Position numbers and translations under genes: made by a program. DNA of 64,000 nt from Zhihengliuella flava (GTDB lineage Bacteria > Actinomycetota > Actinomycetes > Actinomycetales > Micrococcaceae): NCBI RefSeq assembly GCF_015751895.1, contig NZ_JADOTZ010000001.1, positions 2,790,001-2,854,000 on the forward strand. Direction: 5' to 3'. The notes beneath the pieces were generated by a model. It was not told where the DNA came from. It ran no database searches and was given only the letters and a program-made list of their open reading frames with translations. Numbering within the stretch: the stretch's first letter is position 1; every line of letters begins with the position of its first letter. Shown one piece after another: positions 26,891 through 36,488 of this stretch.

Positions 26891-28386
26891 CACGCGGACC
26901 GCTCGTAGTCCTTGAGGAAGCACCCGTAGAGGTCGGTGCCCGCCTCCCCGGCGACGATGGGGTGGTAGACGCGGGCCGCACCATCAATGAGGTCGAGCGG
27001 CGCATGCCACCCCGATTCCGCATGGCGCAGCTTGTCCTCATGCGGGCGCTCGTCCGTGATCCAACCGGTGTCCACGGCCGTCATGAGGATGCCGTCCGCC
27101 TCAAACATCTCTTCCGCGCTGGTGCGCGTCAGCATGTTGATCGCAGCCTTGGACATGTTGGTGTGCGGGTGGCCGGGTCCCTTGTAGCGGCGCGAGAACT
27201 GTCCCTCCATGGCGGAGACGTTCACGATGTACTTTCGTCGCGCGCTCGACGCCGCCAGGGCCGGGCGCAGTCGGCTCGCCAACAAGAAGGGCGCCGTCAT
27301 ATTGCACAGCTGCACTTCCAACATCTCCAGAGGGTCCACGTCACCGAGTAGCTGCGTCCAGCTGTTCTCTGGCACGTGGTCGGGGAGCAGGCCCCCGGCG
27401 TCGATGGCGGTGCCTGCTCGATACCGTTCCAAGGAGGCCGAGCCCGCGGTCATGGCCTGCCGAGCGAGGTCCGTCGGATCCATGGCCGCCGCGTGCTCTA
27501 GGCCGGACCCTCGGAGATCGAACGCCGCGGCGAGGGCCCGAGGGTGCGCCCCAGGAGTCTGCGTCGCCCCGCGCACCGTCGGTCCACCGGGGCCCATGAG
27601 CTCTCGTGGCAGGGGAGTGGATTCACCGTCGATGAGGTGGCGGTAAGCCCCCGGGGAGCGGCGCACTGTTTGCGCTGCATTATTGATCAGGATGTCCAAC
27701 GGTCCGTCCGCCGCCACCGAATCGGCCAGCGAAATCACCTGAGCGGGGTCGCGCAAATCGATCCCCACGACGGTCAGCCGGTCAAGCCAGTCGGCACTGT
27801 CCTCGACCGCCGCGAAACGGCGCGCAGCATCGTGGGGGAAGCGCGTGGTGATGGTCGTCTGTGCCCCATCACGCAGTAGGCGCAACGCAATATGCATGCC
27901 GATCTTCGCGCGCCCACCCGTCAGCAGCGCCCGCCGACCCGTCAGGTCGGTACGCGCCTCACGCCATCCCCGACCCTTCTCTGCACATTCCAGACACAGG
28001 GCGTGGTAGAACGCATCTGCCACCGTGTAGGACCGCTTGCACACATAGCAGTCACGGGCCCGGGTGTATGTGCCGGCACTGGGTCCCGAGGCACTCGACG
28101 CCAAATCCAAGCCCTCGGTTTCATCGTCGAGCCGAGACGCCGATCCCGTCGCCGTTCGCTCCGTTACCGCGCGGTCTGCCTCGGCGACAGCGCGCCGCGC
28201 CTGCGCTCGCCGGTATCGCTTGACATCCTTGAACATTCGACCCGTCGCCCGGCGCACGGCGGTAAAGCGTGCGTCATGCTCCTCTAAGGTGTGAACGGAC
28301 TCGAGGACCTTTAAGCACGCGGCGAGCTCCTCGTCAGAAAAAGGGGCGGAGGCTGAGGGCGCTTGGGCGGAGTCGGCAGAGCTCAT
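26887..28386 (-). CDS. SDR protein with N-terminal zinc-finger region
   Basis: 499 aa, twice the normal SDR length. The first 110 residues are charged and helical. A CYVC...CLEC pair of CxxC knuckles (about residues 113-134) probably binds zinc. A Rossmann SDR domain follows, with LLTGGRAKIGMHIAL as cofactor loop and NNAAQTVRR as the NNAG-type motif. At the catalytic site the text is HPHTNMSKAAINML: Lys is kept but Tyr of Tyr-x3-Lys is replaced by Thr. Similar long SDRs are known in actinobacteria and eukaryotes without a firm function. ATG 28386 is preferred over GTG 28389 by distance to GTGGGG. Confidence 0.85.
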   Translation of the reverse strand: MSSADSAQAPSASAPFSDEELAACLKVLESVHTLEEHDARFTAVRRATGRMFKDVKRYRRAQARRAVAEADRAVTERTATGSASRLDDETEGLDLASSASGPSAGTYTRARDCYVCKRSYTVADAFYHALCLECAEKGRGWREARTDLTGRRALLTGGRAKIGMHIALRLLRDGAQTTITTRFPHDAARRFAAVEDSADWLDRLTVVGIDLRDPAQVISLADSVAADGPLDILINNAAQTVRRSPGAYRHLIDGESTPLPRELMGPGGPTVRGATQTPGAHPRALAAAFDLRGSGLEHAAAMDPTDLARQAMTAGSASLERYRAGTAIDAGGLLPDHVPENSWTQLLGDVDPLEMLEVQLCNMTAPFLLASRLRPALAASSARRKYIVNVSAMEGQFSRRYKGPGHPHTNMSKAAINMLTRTSAEEMFEADGILMTAVDTGWITDERPHEDKLRHAESGWHAPLDLIDGAARVYHPIVAGEAGTDLYGCFLKDYERSAW

Positions 28387-28443
28387 CACGGCACCCCACT
28401 TTACCGTCCCGCCCGTGCGAACGAGGCGGGGGAGCCGTCGCTG

Positions 28444-29688
28444 CTAGTCGACGGGGACGGTCTGTCCTTTGCTGAGTACCGTGAGTCCGGACGGCGTGAT
28501 GAGGAATCCGCGCGAGGCATCCAATGCGGAGTCAACACCGATTTCCGCCCCCGGAGGAACGACTACGTTCTTATCGAGAATGGCACGCTTGACGACCGCC
28601 CCCTCGCCGACGGTGACGTTGTTGAGCAGCACGGAGTCTTCGACGTGGGCGTGGTTGTTCACCGAGACATCCCCCGAAAGGACGGAATGTTCGACGCGGC
28701 CACCGGAAATGACGACTCCCGCGGAAAGGAGTGAGTCGTGGGCTTGGCCCTGCGTACCGTCCGCGCCGCGGACCAGCTTGGCGGGCGGGGATGAATTTTG
28801 CCGCGTGAAGATGGGCCATTCGTGATTGTAGAGATTGAAATCTGGGACGGGCGCCAAGAGATCCATGTGGGCCTCGTAGTACGAGTCAAGGGTCCCCACG
28901 TCACGCCAGTAGCGTTCGACGTCAGGCTCTTGGCCCGGCACGGGATTTTTCGAGAAGTCGTACACCACGCAGTCGTTCGTCGAAACAAACTCGGGAATGA
29001 TGTCCGCTCCCATGTCATGGGCAGTGTCAGTGCGTTGGCTGTCCCGATTCAGCGCGTCAATGAGTGCGTCCTTGGTGAAAATGTAATTCCCCATGGAAGC
29101 CAAGAAGCGGTCGGGATCGTCGGCGAGCCCGGCCGTAGTCTCTGGCTTCTCCACGAAGCCCGCGATCTTGTGGGGATCTTGGTCGTTGAGCTCAATGACG
29201 CCGAATTGAGAGGCGAGAGAGAGGGGCTGGCGAACAGCGGCGACCGAGGCCGAGGCACCCGAGGCGATGTGAGCCTCGAGCATGGCCGAGAAGTCCATGC
29301 GGTAGACGTGGTCAGCGCCGACCACGAGCACGTAGTCCGGATCCGCGTCGTGAATCAGGTTCATCGACTGATAAATCGCATTGGCGGACCCTAGGAACCA
29401 TTGTTTTCCTAGCCGCTGCTGGGCCGGAACGGAGGCCACGTAATTGCCCAGATGTGTTGACATCCGCCAGGTTTCCGAAATATGACGGTCGAGCGAATGC
29501 GACTTGTATTGCGTCAGAACAACAATCTGCCGATATCCCGAATTAACCACGTTAGACAAGGCGAAATCGACTAACCGATAGCCCCCAGCAAATGGCACCG
29601 CAGGCTTGGCCCGATCCTCCGTCAGAGGCATCAGTCGCTTGCCTTCTCCGCCGGCCAGAACAACGGCCAGCACCTTACATTTGGGCAT
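28444..29688 (-). CDS. glgC: glucose-1-phosphate adenylyltransferase GlgC
   Basis: 414 aa. N-terminal nucleotidyltransferase domain with [11 protein letters not shown] (residues 9-19) and [19 protein letters not shown], then [14 protein letters not shown] and [10 protein letters not shown]-terminal left-handed beta-helix region ([13 protein letters not shown]). It makes ADP-glucose for glycogen or maltose-1-phosphate. ATG 29688 is preceded by GAGGGAG. Divergent from glgA, with a 104-bp shared promoter region. Confidence 0.96.
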   Translation of the reverse strand: MPKCKVLAVVLAGGEGKRLMPLTEDRAKPAVPFAGGYRLVDFALSNVVNSGYRQIVVLTQYKSHSLDRHISETWRMSTHLGNYVASVPAQQRLGKQWFLGSANAIYQSMNLIHDADPDYVLVVGADHVYRMDFSAMLEAHIASGASASVAAVRQPLSLASQFGVIELNDQDPHKIAGFVEKPETTAGLADDPDRFLASMGNYIFTKDALIDALNRDSQRTDTAHDMGADIIPEFVSTNDCVVYDFSKNPVPGQEPDVERYWRDVGTLDSYYEAHMDLLAPVPDFNLYNHEWPIFTRQNSSPPAKLVRGADGTQGQAHDSLLSAGVVISGGRVEHSVLSGDVSVNNHAHVEDSVLLNNVTVGEGAVVKRAILDKNVVVPPGAEIGVDSALDASRGFLITPSGLTVLSKGQTVPVD

Positions 29689-29792
29689 CGGCACTCCCTC
29701 TCGTGGCGTCGAGGTCCGTCAGCCGTGACTCATCGACGTAGTACGTATAGAAAACACTATGTGATGTCCGTCCTACCGGCTACGTTTAAAGG

Positions 29793-31004
29793 GTGCGAGT
29801 AGAGATTGTTACCAAGGAATTCCCTCCAACAATTTATGGTGGCGCCGGCGTCCACGTGGCGGAGTTGACGCGTGTGTTGGCGTCCCGTGTCGACGTCCGG
29901 GTCCGCGCCTTCGGTGATCCGCGACCTGAGGACTTTCACGGGGCGCGCGTTAGCAGCTACGGCGTGCCACCGGAGCTGAGCGGCGCTAACGCCGCGGTGC
30001 AAACACTCGGCACCGACCTGACGATGCTCAGCGATCTCGCCGGGGCCGACGTCGTCCATTCCCACACGTGGTATGCCAACATGGCCGGCCACCTCGGGGG
30101 CCTGCTGCATGCCCTGCCGCACGTGGTGAGCGCCCACTCGCTTGAGCCGTTACGTCCGTGGAAGGCCGAGCAATTGGGTGGTGGGTACGCCCTGAGTTCG
30201 TGGGCCGAGGCCACAGCGTACGACGGCGCAGCCGCCATTATTGCCGTATCCGCCGGCATGCGGGATGACATTCTTCGCTCCTACCCGGACGTTGACCCGG
30301 GCAAAGTGCACGTGGTGCATAACGGCGTCGACGTCGAGGTGTGGCAGCCGCAGGAAGGCACGGGCGCGTTGCTCCAACACGGCATCGACCCCGACGCGCG
30401 CACGGTGACCTTCGTGGGGCGCGTGACGCGGCAGAAAGGTCTGCCCTATCTGCTGCGCGCTGCCGCCTTCCTCCCCGAGGACGTGCAATTGGTGCTCTGT
30501 GCGGGGGCGGCAGACACGGCAGAGCTGGCCGCGGAGGTCGACGCGCTCATCGCGGGGCTCCGGAAGAGCCGCGGCAATGTGGTGGTCATTGATCAGATGT
30601 TGCCCCGGCAGCAGGTCATGGAAATCCTCTCTCACTCCACCGTTTTTGCGTGCCCCTCGATCTACGAACCCCTCGGCATCGTCAACCTCGAGGCGATGGC
30701 CTGCTCCACCGCCGTGGTGGCCACGGCCACGGGAGGCATCCCGGAAGTGGTGAGCGACGGTGAGACGGGATATCTGGTGCCCATTGACCAAGCCACCGAC
30801 GGGCGGGGGATCCCGCTCGACCAGGACCAGTTCGTGGGCGATTTTGCCGATGCCCTGCTGCGGGTCCTCGACGACCCGGCCCACGCGCAAGAGTTGGGCG
30901 CAGCCGGGCGGCGGCGCGCGGCCGAGCACTTCTCGTGGGAAGCGATCGCTGATCGCACCCTCGAGGTGTACCGGGCCGCGCAGGCCGCCTACAGCGCCCG
31001 CTAG
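29793..31004 (+). CDS. glgA: glycogen synthase, actinobacterial GT4 type
   Basis: 403 aa. N-terminal KEFPPTIYGGAGVHVAEL is typical of the actinobacterial GlgA/GlgM group; the C-terminal half has GRVTRQKGLPYLLRA and the EX7E motif in PSIYEPLGIVNLEAMA. In mycobacteria the orthologue can transfer glucose from ADP-glucose to glucose-1-phosphate to make maltose-1-phosphate, so glgM is an alternative name. GTG 29793 lies six bases after TACGTT and has no spaced ribosome site, consistent with a leaderless start. The stop overlaps the convergent acyl-CoA oxidase stop by a few bases. Confidence 0.93.
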   Translation: MRVEIVTKEFPPTIYGGAGVHVAELTRVLASRVDVRVRAFGDPRPEDFHGARVSSYGVPPELSGANAAVQTLGTDLTMLSDLAGADVVHSHTWYANMAGHLGGLLHALPHVVSAHSLEPLRPWKAEQLGGGYALSSWAEATAYDGAAAIIAVSAGMRDDILRSYPDVDPGKVHVVHNGVDVEVWQPQEGTGALLQHGIDPDARTVTFVGRVTRQKGLPYLLRAAAFLPEDVQLVLCAGAADTAELAAEVDALIAGLRKSRGNVVVIDQMLPRQQVMEILSHSTVFACPSIYEPLGIVNLEAMACSTAVVATATGGIPEVVSDGETGYLVPIDQATDGRGIPLDQDQFVGDFADALLRVLDDPAHAQELGAAGRRRAAEHFSWEAIADRTLEVYRAAQAAYSAR

Positions 31005-33061
31005 CGAGACGCGCCGGCCGCCGCCTTCATCCGTGCGCGCAGGACTTTCTCATCGATGGGCGCATGGGCGGAGGCGCGAAGCAAGCGGTAGTACTCCATG
31101 GCTTCCTGCTGACGCTCGGCCTCGATGCCCGTGGCGATCTCGGCGCGCAGGTGATCTTTCGTATAGCCGAACGCATTGACCAGGTCCTGGGCGTGCTCAC
31201 GCAGACGGTCCAACAGCCGGTTGATGTAGGGACCCAGGGTGCGCGCGCGCTGGCCCGACAGCAAGCCGTTCATGAGGTACCAGCCCAGGTTTTCCTCGAT
31301 GAGCGTCAAACCGAAGACGTCCCGGAGCCAGGCGAGAACCGATCGGGTCCCCGGGTCATCGAGAGCTTCAACCTGGCGGTTAAAGGCCTCCCATTGGAGG
31401 AGTTCCGCGTGGGCGCGCGCGGCCGCAATCACCTCATCTTGGTGGGCGTTGAAGACGGCCGCGGCCTGATCCTGAGGCAGTCGGGCGGCTCCGCGCAGTT
31501 CACCGGCGACGTCGGCGACCATAGTGCGCACGCGCTCCACCAGCAGGTTTCGCTGAGTTTGCGGGTCCTTGAGGAAGTTGGCGCTGCGCTTCTCGCTGCC
31601 GGCATCGGTCCACGTCTGGGCGAGCTGGCGCAAGCCGGACTGGTTCAGGGCGACGCCCTCGGCCCGACGCACGACGTACCGTGTCAGTGCACCGGCGTCG
31701 AGCTTGCGGAACTCGTCCGCGTAGTCGGCGAGGAGGCGCTTGGCCACTAACTGCAGCAGAACATTGTTGTCCCCCTCGAAGGTGACGTAAACGTCCAAGT
31801 CAGCACGCAGCGACGTGAAGCGATTCTTGGTGATGAACCCGGCGCCGCCACACGCTTCGCGGCATTCCTGCAGGATGTCCAGCGCGTTCCACGTCGAGAG
31901 CGGTTTCAGCGCGGCCGCGAGCGTCTCGAGATCCTGCCGAGCGTCGTCGTTCGACTCGCCGGAGAAGACCTCGTCAAACTTCTCCAACAGCTCCTCGTGC
32001 GCAAAACTCATGGCATAGGTCTTGGCGATCCGCGGAATGAGCCGGCGCTGGTGGCGTTGGTAGTCCAGCAGAACCTCTTCGGTCGTGTCGGAGGAGGCAT
32101 TAAATTGGCGGCGCTCGTTGGCGTACGTCACCGCGATCTGCAGGGCGACCTTGGAGGCGGCGGTGGCCGCTCCATCGAGGGAGACCCGGCCCTGAACCAG
32201 CGTGCCAAGCATCGTGAAGAATCGGCGGCCGGGGCTTTCGATGGGGGAGCTGTATGTGCCGTCGGCGGCCACATCGCCGTAGCGATTGAGGAGGTTGCTG
32301 CGCGGGATCCGCACGTGATCAAAGTGCAGTCGACCGTTGTCGATGCCGTTAAGCCCGCCCTTGAGCCCATCATCTTCGCCGCCCACGCCGGGCAGGAAGC
32401 CCTTCTCATCGCGGATCGGAACGTAAAACGCGTGCACGCCGTGATTGACGCCACCCGTCATGAGCTGCGCGAAGACGACGGCCGCAATCCCGTGCACGCC
32501 GGCGTTGCCGAGGTAGTCCTTCCATGCGGCGCGGAACGGCGTATGAATGACGAATTCCTCGGTCTGAGGATCGTAGGACGCCGTCGTGGCGATCGATGCG
32601 ACGTCCGACCCGTGACCGATTTCGGTCATGGCAAAAGCTCCGGGAGTCTTCAGGCTCATGATGTCGGGCAGCCAGGCATCGTGGTGTTGCTGCGTGCCGA
32701 GGTGGAGTACAGCGGCGCCGAACAGCCCCCACTGGACCCCGGCCTTAATTTGCAACGATGGATCGGCCACCACGAGCTCTTCGAAGCCGGCGATGTTGCC
32801 GCCGTGTTGGTCCTCGCCGCCGAGGTGCCGCGGGAAGGCCCGGTGCACGGCCTTTTGCTCGACGAGGAAGCCGAGCTGGTCCAGCACCCGCTCCCGATGC
32901 TGGTCCATGGATTGGCCCTCGCGTTTCCACACGCGTTCGTCGGCCGCGAGCTCGCGGGCTGTTCGCCGGACGTCAGCCCAGCGCCCGAGGAGGTGTTCTC
33001 CGAGAGCCGCGACGTCGACGCGCGGTGAGGCGGTCGCAGAGGTGGGGAGTTCTTCACTCAT
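31001..33061 (-). CDS. acyl-CoA oxidase/dehydrogenase family protein
   Basis: 686 aa, the length of acyl-CoA oxidases rather than simple dehydrogenases. N-terminal helical domain, flavin-binding middle domain (FAMTEIGHGSDV, WKDYLGNAG), C-terminal domains with CREACGGAGFITKNRF and YVTFEGDNNVLLQLVAKRLL. It would carry out the first oxidation of fatty acyl-CoA. It lies where fadE5 stands in the related Mycobacterium cluster. ATG 33061 is eight bases inside the end of the upstream tetR gene, so the two are co-transcribed. Confidence 0.9.
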   Translation of the reverse strand: MSEELPTSATASPRVDVAALGEHLLGRWADVRRTARELAADERVWKREGQSMDQHRERVLDQLGFLVEQKAVHRAFPRHLGGEDQHGGNIAGFEELVVADPSLQIKAGVQWGLFGAAVLHLGTQQHHDAWLPDIMSLKTPGAFAMTEIGHGSDVASIATTASYDPQTEEFVIHTPFRAAWKDYLGNAGVHGIAAVVFAQLMTGGVNHGVHAFYVPIRDEKGFLPGVGGEDDGLKGGLNGIDNGRLHFDHVRIPRSNLLNRYGDVAADGTYSSPIESPGRRFFTMLGTLVQGRVSLDGAATAASKVALQIAVTYANERRQFNASSDTTEEVLLDYQRHQRRLIPRIAKTYAMSFAHEELLEKFDEVFSGESNDDARQDLETLAAALKPLSTWNALDILQECREACGGAGFITKNRFTSLRADLDVYVTFEGDNNVLLQLVAKRLLADYADEFRKLDAGALTRYVVRRAEGVALNQSGLRQLAQTWTDAGSEKRSANFLKDPQTQRNLLVERVRTMVADVAGELRGAARLPQDQAAAVFNAHQDEVIAAARAHAELLQWEAFNRQVEALDDPGTRSVLAWLRDVFGLTLIEENLGWYLMNGLLSGQRARTLGPYINRLLDRLREHAQDLVNAFGYTKDHLRAEIATGIEAERQQEAMEYYRLLRASAHAPIDEKVLRARMKAAAGASR

Positions 33062-33749
33062 GGGTCGAGCCTTTCGTCTCAGTGTGGCGTATGCCGTGCA
33101 CAAGCCAGCCAGTAATGGTGTTGGTGAGGTCTTCGCGCGCCACTTTGGTGGGGCCGTCAGGTAGTCGCAGCCAGGCCTCACCGGCGGCACGAACCATGCC
33201 GATGGACGCTTGGGGCCACAGCATGTCGGCTCGTCGGCTCTCAGCCCGGTCCGGATGTGCCCGCGCCTGGTAGTCCGTCAGGGAGTCGGCCATCATGACG
33301 GTGATGTCCCGGAAGAACGCGTCGAGTGGTTCGTCGTCGTCTTCCTGAACAGCCTGCAAGGGGTCGTGGTCGATCGCCGTGACAAAGAAGTAGACGTTGG
33401 GGGACCGCTCGGCCATCGTCAGATAGGCCGCCACCATGCCCCGCAAGCCTTCTTCTTCGTTCCGAGCCAATCGGGCGGGTTCGAGGACGTGCTCACGCAT
33501 GTGTTCGACGACGATCCGTCCCATGGCACGGCGCAATCCAGACTTATCGCCGAAGTAGCGGTAAAACACCGACTTGCTGGTTCCCGCGGCGGCCGCGACA
33601 TCGTCCATGGACGCGCTGGGACCCAGCCGGTGGATGGCTTTACGGGCGTGCCGAAGCAGCTCGAGCCTCCGAGCCTCGCGGTGCGCGTCCCAGCGTGCCG
33701 AGCGGCCATCGGTCTCCGGGGAGCCTGAAGTGCTAGTGTCCAAGTTCAC
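33054..33749 (-). CDS. TetR family transcriptional regulator
   Basis: 231 aa. N-terminal helix-turn-helix MDDVAAAAGTSKSVFYRYFGDK; C-terminal ligand domain with no recognisable specificity. GTG 33749. It overlaps the acyl-CoA oxidase gene and is divergent from the thiolase gene; an inverted repeat in the 85-bp spacer is the likely operator. Expected to repress both directions and respond to an acyl-CoA or lipid ligand (inference). Confidence 0.9.
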   Translation of the reverse strand: MNLDTSTSGSPETDGRSARWDAHREARRLELLRHARKAIHRLGPSASMDDVAAAAGTSKSVFYRYFGDKSGLRRAMGRIVVEHMREHVLEPARLARNEEEGLRGMVAAYLTMAERSPNVYFFVTAIDHDPLQAVQEDDDEPLDAFFRDITVMMADSLTDYQARAHPDRAESRRADMLWPQASIGMVRAAGEAWLRLPDGPTKVAREDLTNTITGWLVHGIRHTETKGSTHE

Positions 33750-33752
33750 GAT

Positions 33753-33777
33753 ACCGAGCGTATCAGGTAAGCTCGGT
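33753..33777. promoter_or_regulatory. probable TetR operator between tetR and thiolase
   Basis: Inverted repeat ACCGAGC-N11-GCTCGGT located 4-28 bp upstream of the tetR start and about 58 bp upstream of the thiolase start. Position in a divergent promoter next to a tetR gene makes an autoregulatory operator likely. It does not resemble KstR or KstR2 sites. Confidence 0.55.
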
Positions 33778-33834
33778 CACAGTGATGCGGGGCACATGAG
33801 AAAACCGCTTCAAGGAACACTTTCAGGAGGAACC

Positions 33835-35154
33835 ATGGCTGAATCCACGACGTCCGGCTCCGCCGCGTCCGGCGGCGTCCGTCCCGCCGTCGTCATCGGC
33901 GGTAACCGGATCCCGTTCGCTCGTTCCCACGGGGCCTATGCTGCTGCCTCAAATCAGGACATGCTCACGGCCGCCCTCGACGGGCTGGTGGCACGATTTG
34001 GCCTGCAGGGAGAGCGCATCGGGGCCGTCTCCGCAGGTGCGGTGCTCAAGCACAGTCGCGACTTCAATCTGGTCCGGGAGTCTGTGCTCGGCACAGCACT
34101 CGATCCGGCGACGCCCGCCTACGACGTCCAGATGGCCTGTGCCACCGGGATGGAATCGATTGGATCGCTGGCGAACAAGATCAAGTTGGGGCAAATCGAT
34201 TCGGCGATCGGTGGCGGCGTCGATACGACGTCGGACGCACCCATTGCGGTCAGTGAGGGCTTGCGCCGCACTTTGCTGAAGCTCAGCCGCGCTCGGACGA
34301 CGAAGCAGCGCCTGGCGGCGCTGTCCGGCTTCCGCCCCAAAGATCTCGCCCCAGAGGCGCCCGGGACCGGTGAGCCGCGCACGGGGCTGTCCATGGGTGA
34401 GCATCAGGCTCTGACGACCGCGGCATGGGGGATTTCGCGGCAAGAGCAGGACGAGTTGGCGCTCCGGAGCCACCAGAATCTTGCTGCCGCGTACGAGCGC
34501 AATTTCTTTGACGATCTCATCACGGGCTACCGCGGATTGAGCCGGGACAACAACATGCGGCCGGACACCACGGCCGAGAAACTCGCGGGCCTCAAACCGG
34601 CTTTCGGCCGAGATTTGGGGGACCGGGCCACGATGACGGCGGGCAACTCCACCCCGTTGACTGATGGGGCGTCCTCCGTTTTGCTCGGCTCGGAAGAATT
34701 CGCCGAAACTCACGGTCTGCCCATGTTGGCCAACTTCGTGGACTTCGAATCCGCGTCGGTGGACTTCGTCCGGGGTGCGGAGGGTCTGCTCATGGCGCCC
34801 GCGTATGCGGCCCCGCGCCTGCTGGCCCGCCACGGGCTGTCTCTTCAGGACTTCGACTTCTATGAGATTCACGAGGCCTTTGCCGGCACGGTGCTCTCGA
34901 CCCTCGCTGCGTGGGAGGACGAGGACTTCTGCCGCAACAAGTTGGGCCTCGACGCTCCGCTGGGAGCTATTGATCGCACGAAGCTCAACGTGGCCGGATC
35001 CTCTCTGGCGGCCGGCCACCCGTTCGCGGCAACCGGTGGCCGCATCGTGGCTACGCTGGCCAAGCTTCTCGCCGAGAAGGGTTCGGGGCGCGGCCTCATT
35101 TCGGTGTGCGCCGCCGGTGGCCAAGGCGTTGTCGCCATTCTGGAGGCACGATGA
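33835..35154 (+). CDS. acetyl-CoA C-acetyltransferase (thiolase, FadA2/FadI-like)
   Basis: 439 aa thiolase. Nucleophilic Cys in VQMACATGMES, His in YEIHEAFAG, second Cys in SVCAAGGQGV and the GHPFAATGGR loop are all present. It cleaves 3-ketoacyl-CoA or condenses acetyl-CoA. CAGGAGG sits 5-11 bp before the ATG. It overlaps the next gene by ATGA. Gene order thiolase, FabG4-type reductase, MaoC hydratase matches fadA2-fabG4-htdX of Mycobacterium tuberculosis, although strand arrangement differs. Confidence 0.94.
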   Translation: MAESTTSGSAASGGVRPAVVIGGNRIPFARSHGAYAAASNQDMLTAALDGLVARFGLQGERIGAVSAGAVLKHSRDFNLVRESVLGTALDPATPAYDVQMACATGMESIGSLANKIKLGQIDSAIGGGVDTTSDAPIAVSEGLRRTLLKLSRARTTKQRLAALSGFRPKDLAPEAPGTGEPRTGLSMGEHQALTTAAWGISRQEQDELALRSHQNLAAAYERNFFDDLITGYRGLSRDNNMRPDTTAEKLAGLKPAFGRDLGDRATMTAGNSTPLTDGASSVLLGSEEFAETHGLPMLANFVDFESASVDFVRGAEGLLMAPAYAAPRLLARHGLSLQDFDFYEIHEAFAGTVLSTLAAWEDEDFCRNKLGLDAPLGAIDRTKLNVAGSSLAAGHPFAATGGRIVATLAKLLAEKGSGRGLISVCAAGGQGVVAILEAR

Positions 35155-36488
35155 CCAATCAGTACCAGACACTTGTCAACCAAGGGTTAGGCCGTCGTTT
35201 GGCCCGGCAGCTGGGCCTACCTCGACCGCCTCACCTGCGCCGGTATCGTCAGGGCCAACCCCTCGTCCCAGGGCCCGTGGTGGTGCTCGGCTCGGGCACG
35301 TCAGCGCAGCCATTGGCGGATGTATTGCTCGCGTGGGGGCTCGACGTCGTCCGTCATCTGTCGCCAGGACGCACGGCAGGTGCCGCCGTCGTGGCCTTGG
35401 ATGACGTCGCCCACCCCAGCGACCTGTCCGAGGTCGCGCTGGAGCTCGGCGCCGTCGTGAAGTCGCTTGCCCCGGGCGGTCGCGTCGTCTCGTTCTCCCG
35501 CCCCGTCGTGGATGGGCTCGAGCCGGAGGTGGCCGCCGCTCGCCACGCGGTCGACGGGATGATGCGGTCTTTGGGCCGCGAGTTGCGCGGTGGGGCAACA
35601 TCCAACGGGGTGCTCCTGCGGGATGGGCTCGATGTCGAGGCGCCCTCGGCGCAGGCAGCACTGCGCTTCCTGCTCTCCGGACGGAGCGCGTATGTCGATG
35701 GCCAATTTATCGAGATCAGTGATCAGCGCGGAGAATTGCCGGACGACTGGGACCAGCCCCTCGCCGGGAAGGTCGCCGTCGTCACCGGAGCAGCGCGGGG
35801 GATCGGCGCCGCCATCGCCCGCACTCTATCGCGGGATGGTGCGCAGGTCGTTTGCGTCGACGTCCCCGCGGCTGGCAGCGCCTTGGCCACCGTGGCGAAT
35901 GACGTGCAGGGGACCGCGCTGCAGCTCGATGTGACGCGTCCTGATGCCGGACACCTGATCATCCAACACGCCCGTCAGCGCCACGGTGGGCTAGACATCG
36001 TCGTGCACAACGCGGGCATCACCCGGGACAAACTGCTCGCCAACATGGATGCCGCGCGCTGGAACTCCGTTCTGGCGGTGAACCTAGAATCCCAGCTCCG
36101 CATGAACGACGCCTTCCTCACGGCTGGCCTGCAGAACCTTCGGGTCGTCTCCCTCGCCTCGACGAGCGGCATTGCCGGCAACCGTGGCCAGACGAACTAC
36201 GCCGCCTCCAAGGGCGGTGTCATGGGTATGGTCGCCGCGTCACGCCGGGACTTCGCCGAGCTCGGTGGCGGCATCAATGCGGTCGCACCCGGTTTCATCG
36301 AGACCGAGATGACCGCAAAAGTGCCGTTAGCGACGCGCGCTGTGGCCCGAATGATCATGCCGTCGCTGATGCAAGGCGGACTGCCCGAGGACGTCGCGGA
36401 AGCGATCGGGTTCCTTGCTTCGGGATCCGCCGGCGGGATCAACGGCGGCACGCTCCGCGTGTGCGGCCAGAGCCTGATTGGGCGGTGA
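35151..36488 (+). CDS. fabG4: high-molecular-weight 3-oxoacyl reductase (FabG4 type)
   Basis: 445 aa, two domains. The first 200 residues are a degenerate Rossmann (flavodoxin-like) domain with VVVLGSGTSAQPLAD; the second is a classical SDR with VTGAARGIGAAIA, HNAGITRDKLL, catalytic Ser in SLASTSGIAGN and NYAASKGG. This size and layout define HMwFabG/FabG4, which reduces 3-oxoacyl-CoA. Overlaps thiolase and MaoC genes at both ends (ATGA, GTGA), so the three are translationally linked. Confidence 0.93.
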   Translation: MTNQYQTLVNQGLGRRLARQLGLPRPPHLRRYRQGQPLVPGPVVVLGSGTSAQPLADVLLAWGLDVVRHLSPGRTAGAAVVALDDVAHPSDLSEVALELGAVVKSLAPGGRVVSFSRPVVDGLEPEVAAARHAVDGMMRSLGRELRGGATSNGVLLRDGLDVEAPSAQAALRFLLSGRSAYVDGQFIEISDQRGELPDDWDQPLAGKVAVVTGAARGIGAAIARTLSRDGAQVVCVDVPAAGSALATVANDVQGTALQLDVTRPDAGHLIIQHARQRHGGLDIVVHNAGITRDKLLANMDAARWNSVLAVNLESQLRMNDAFLTAGLQNLRVVSLASTSGIAGNRGQTNYAASKGGVMGMVAASRRDFAELGGGINAVAPGFIETEMTAKVPLATRAVARMIMPSLMQGGLPEDVAEAIGFLASGSAGGINGGTLRVCGQSLIGR

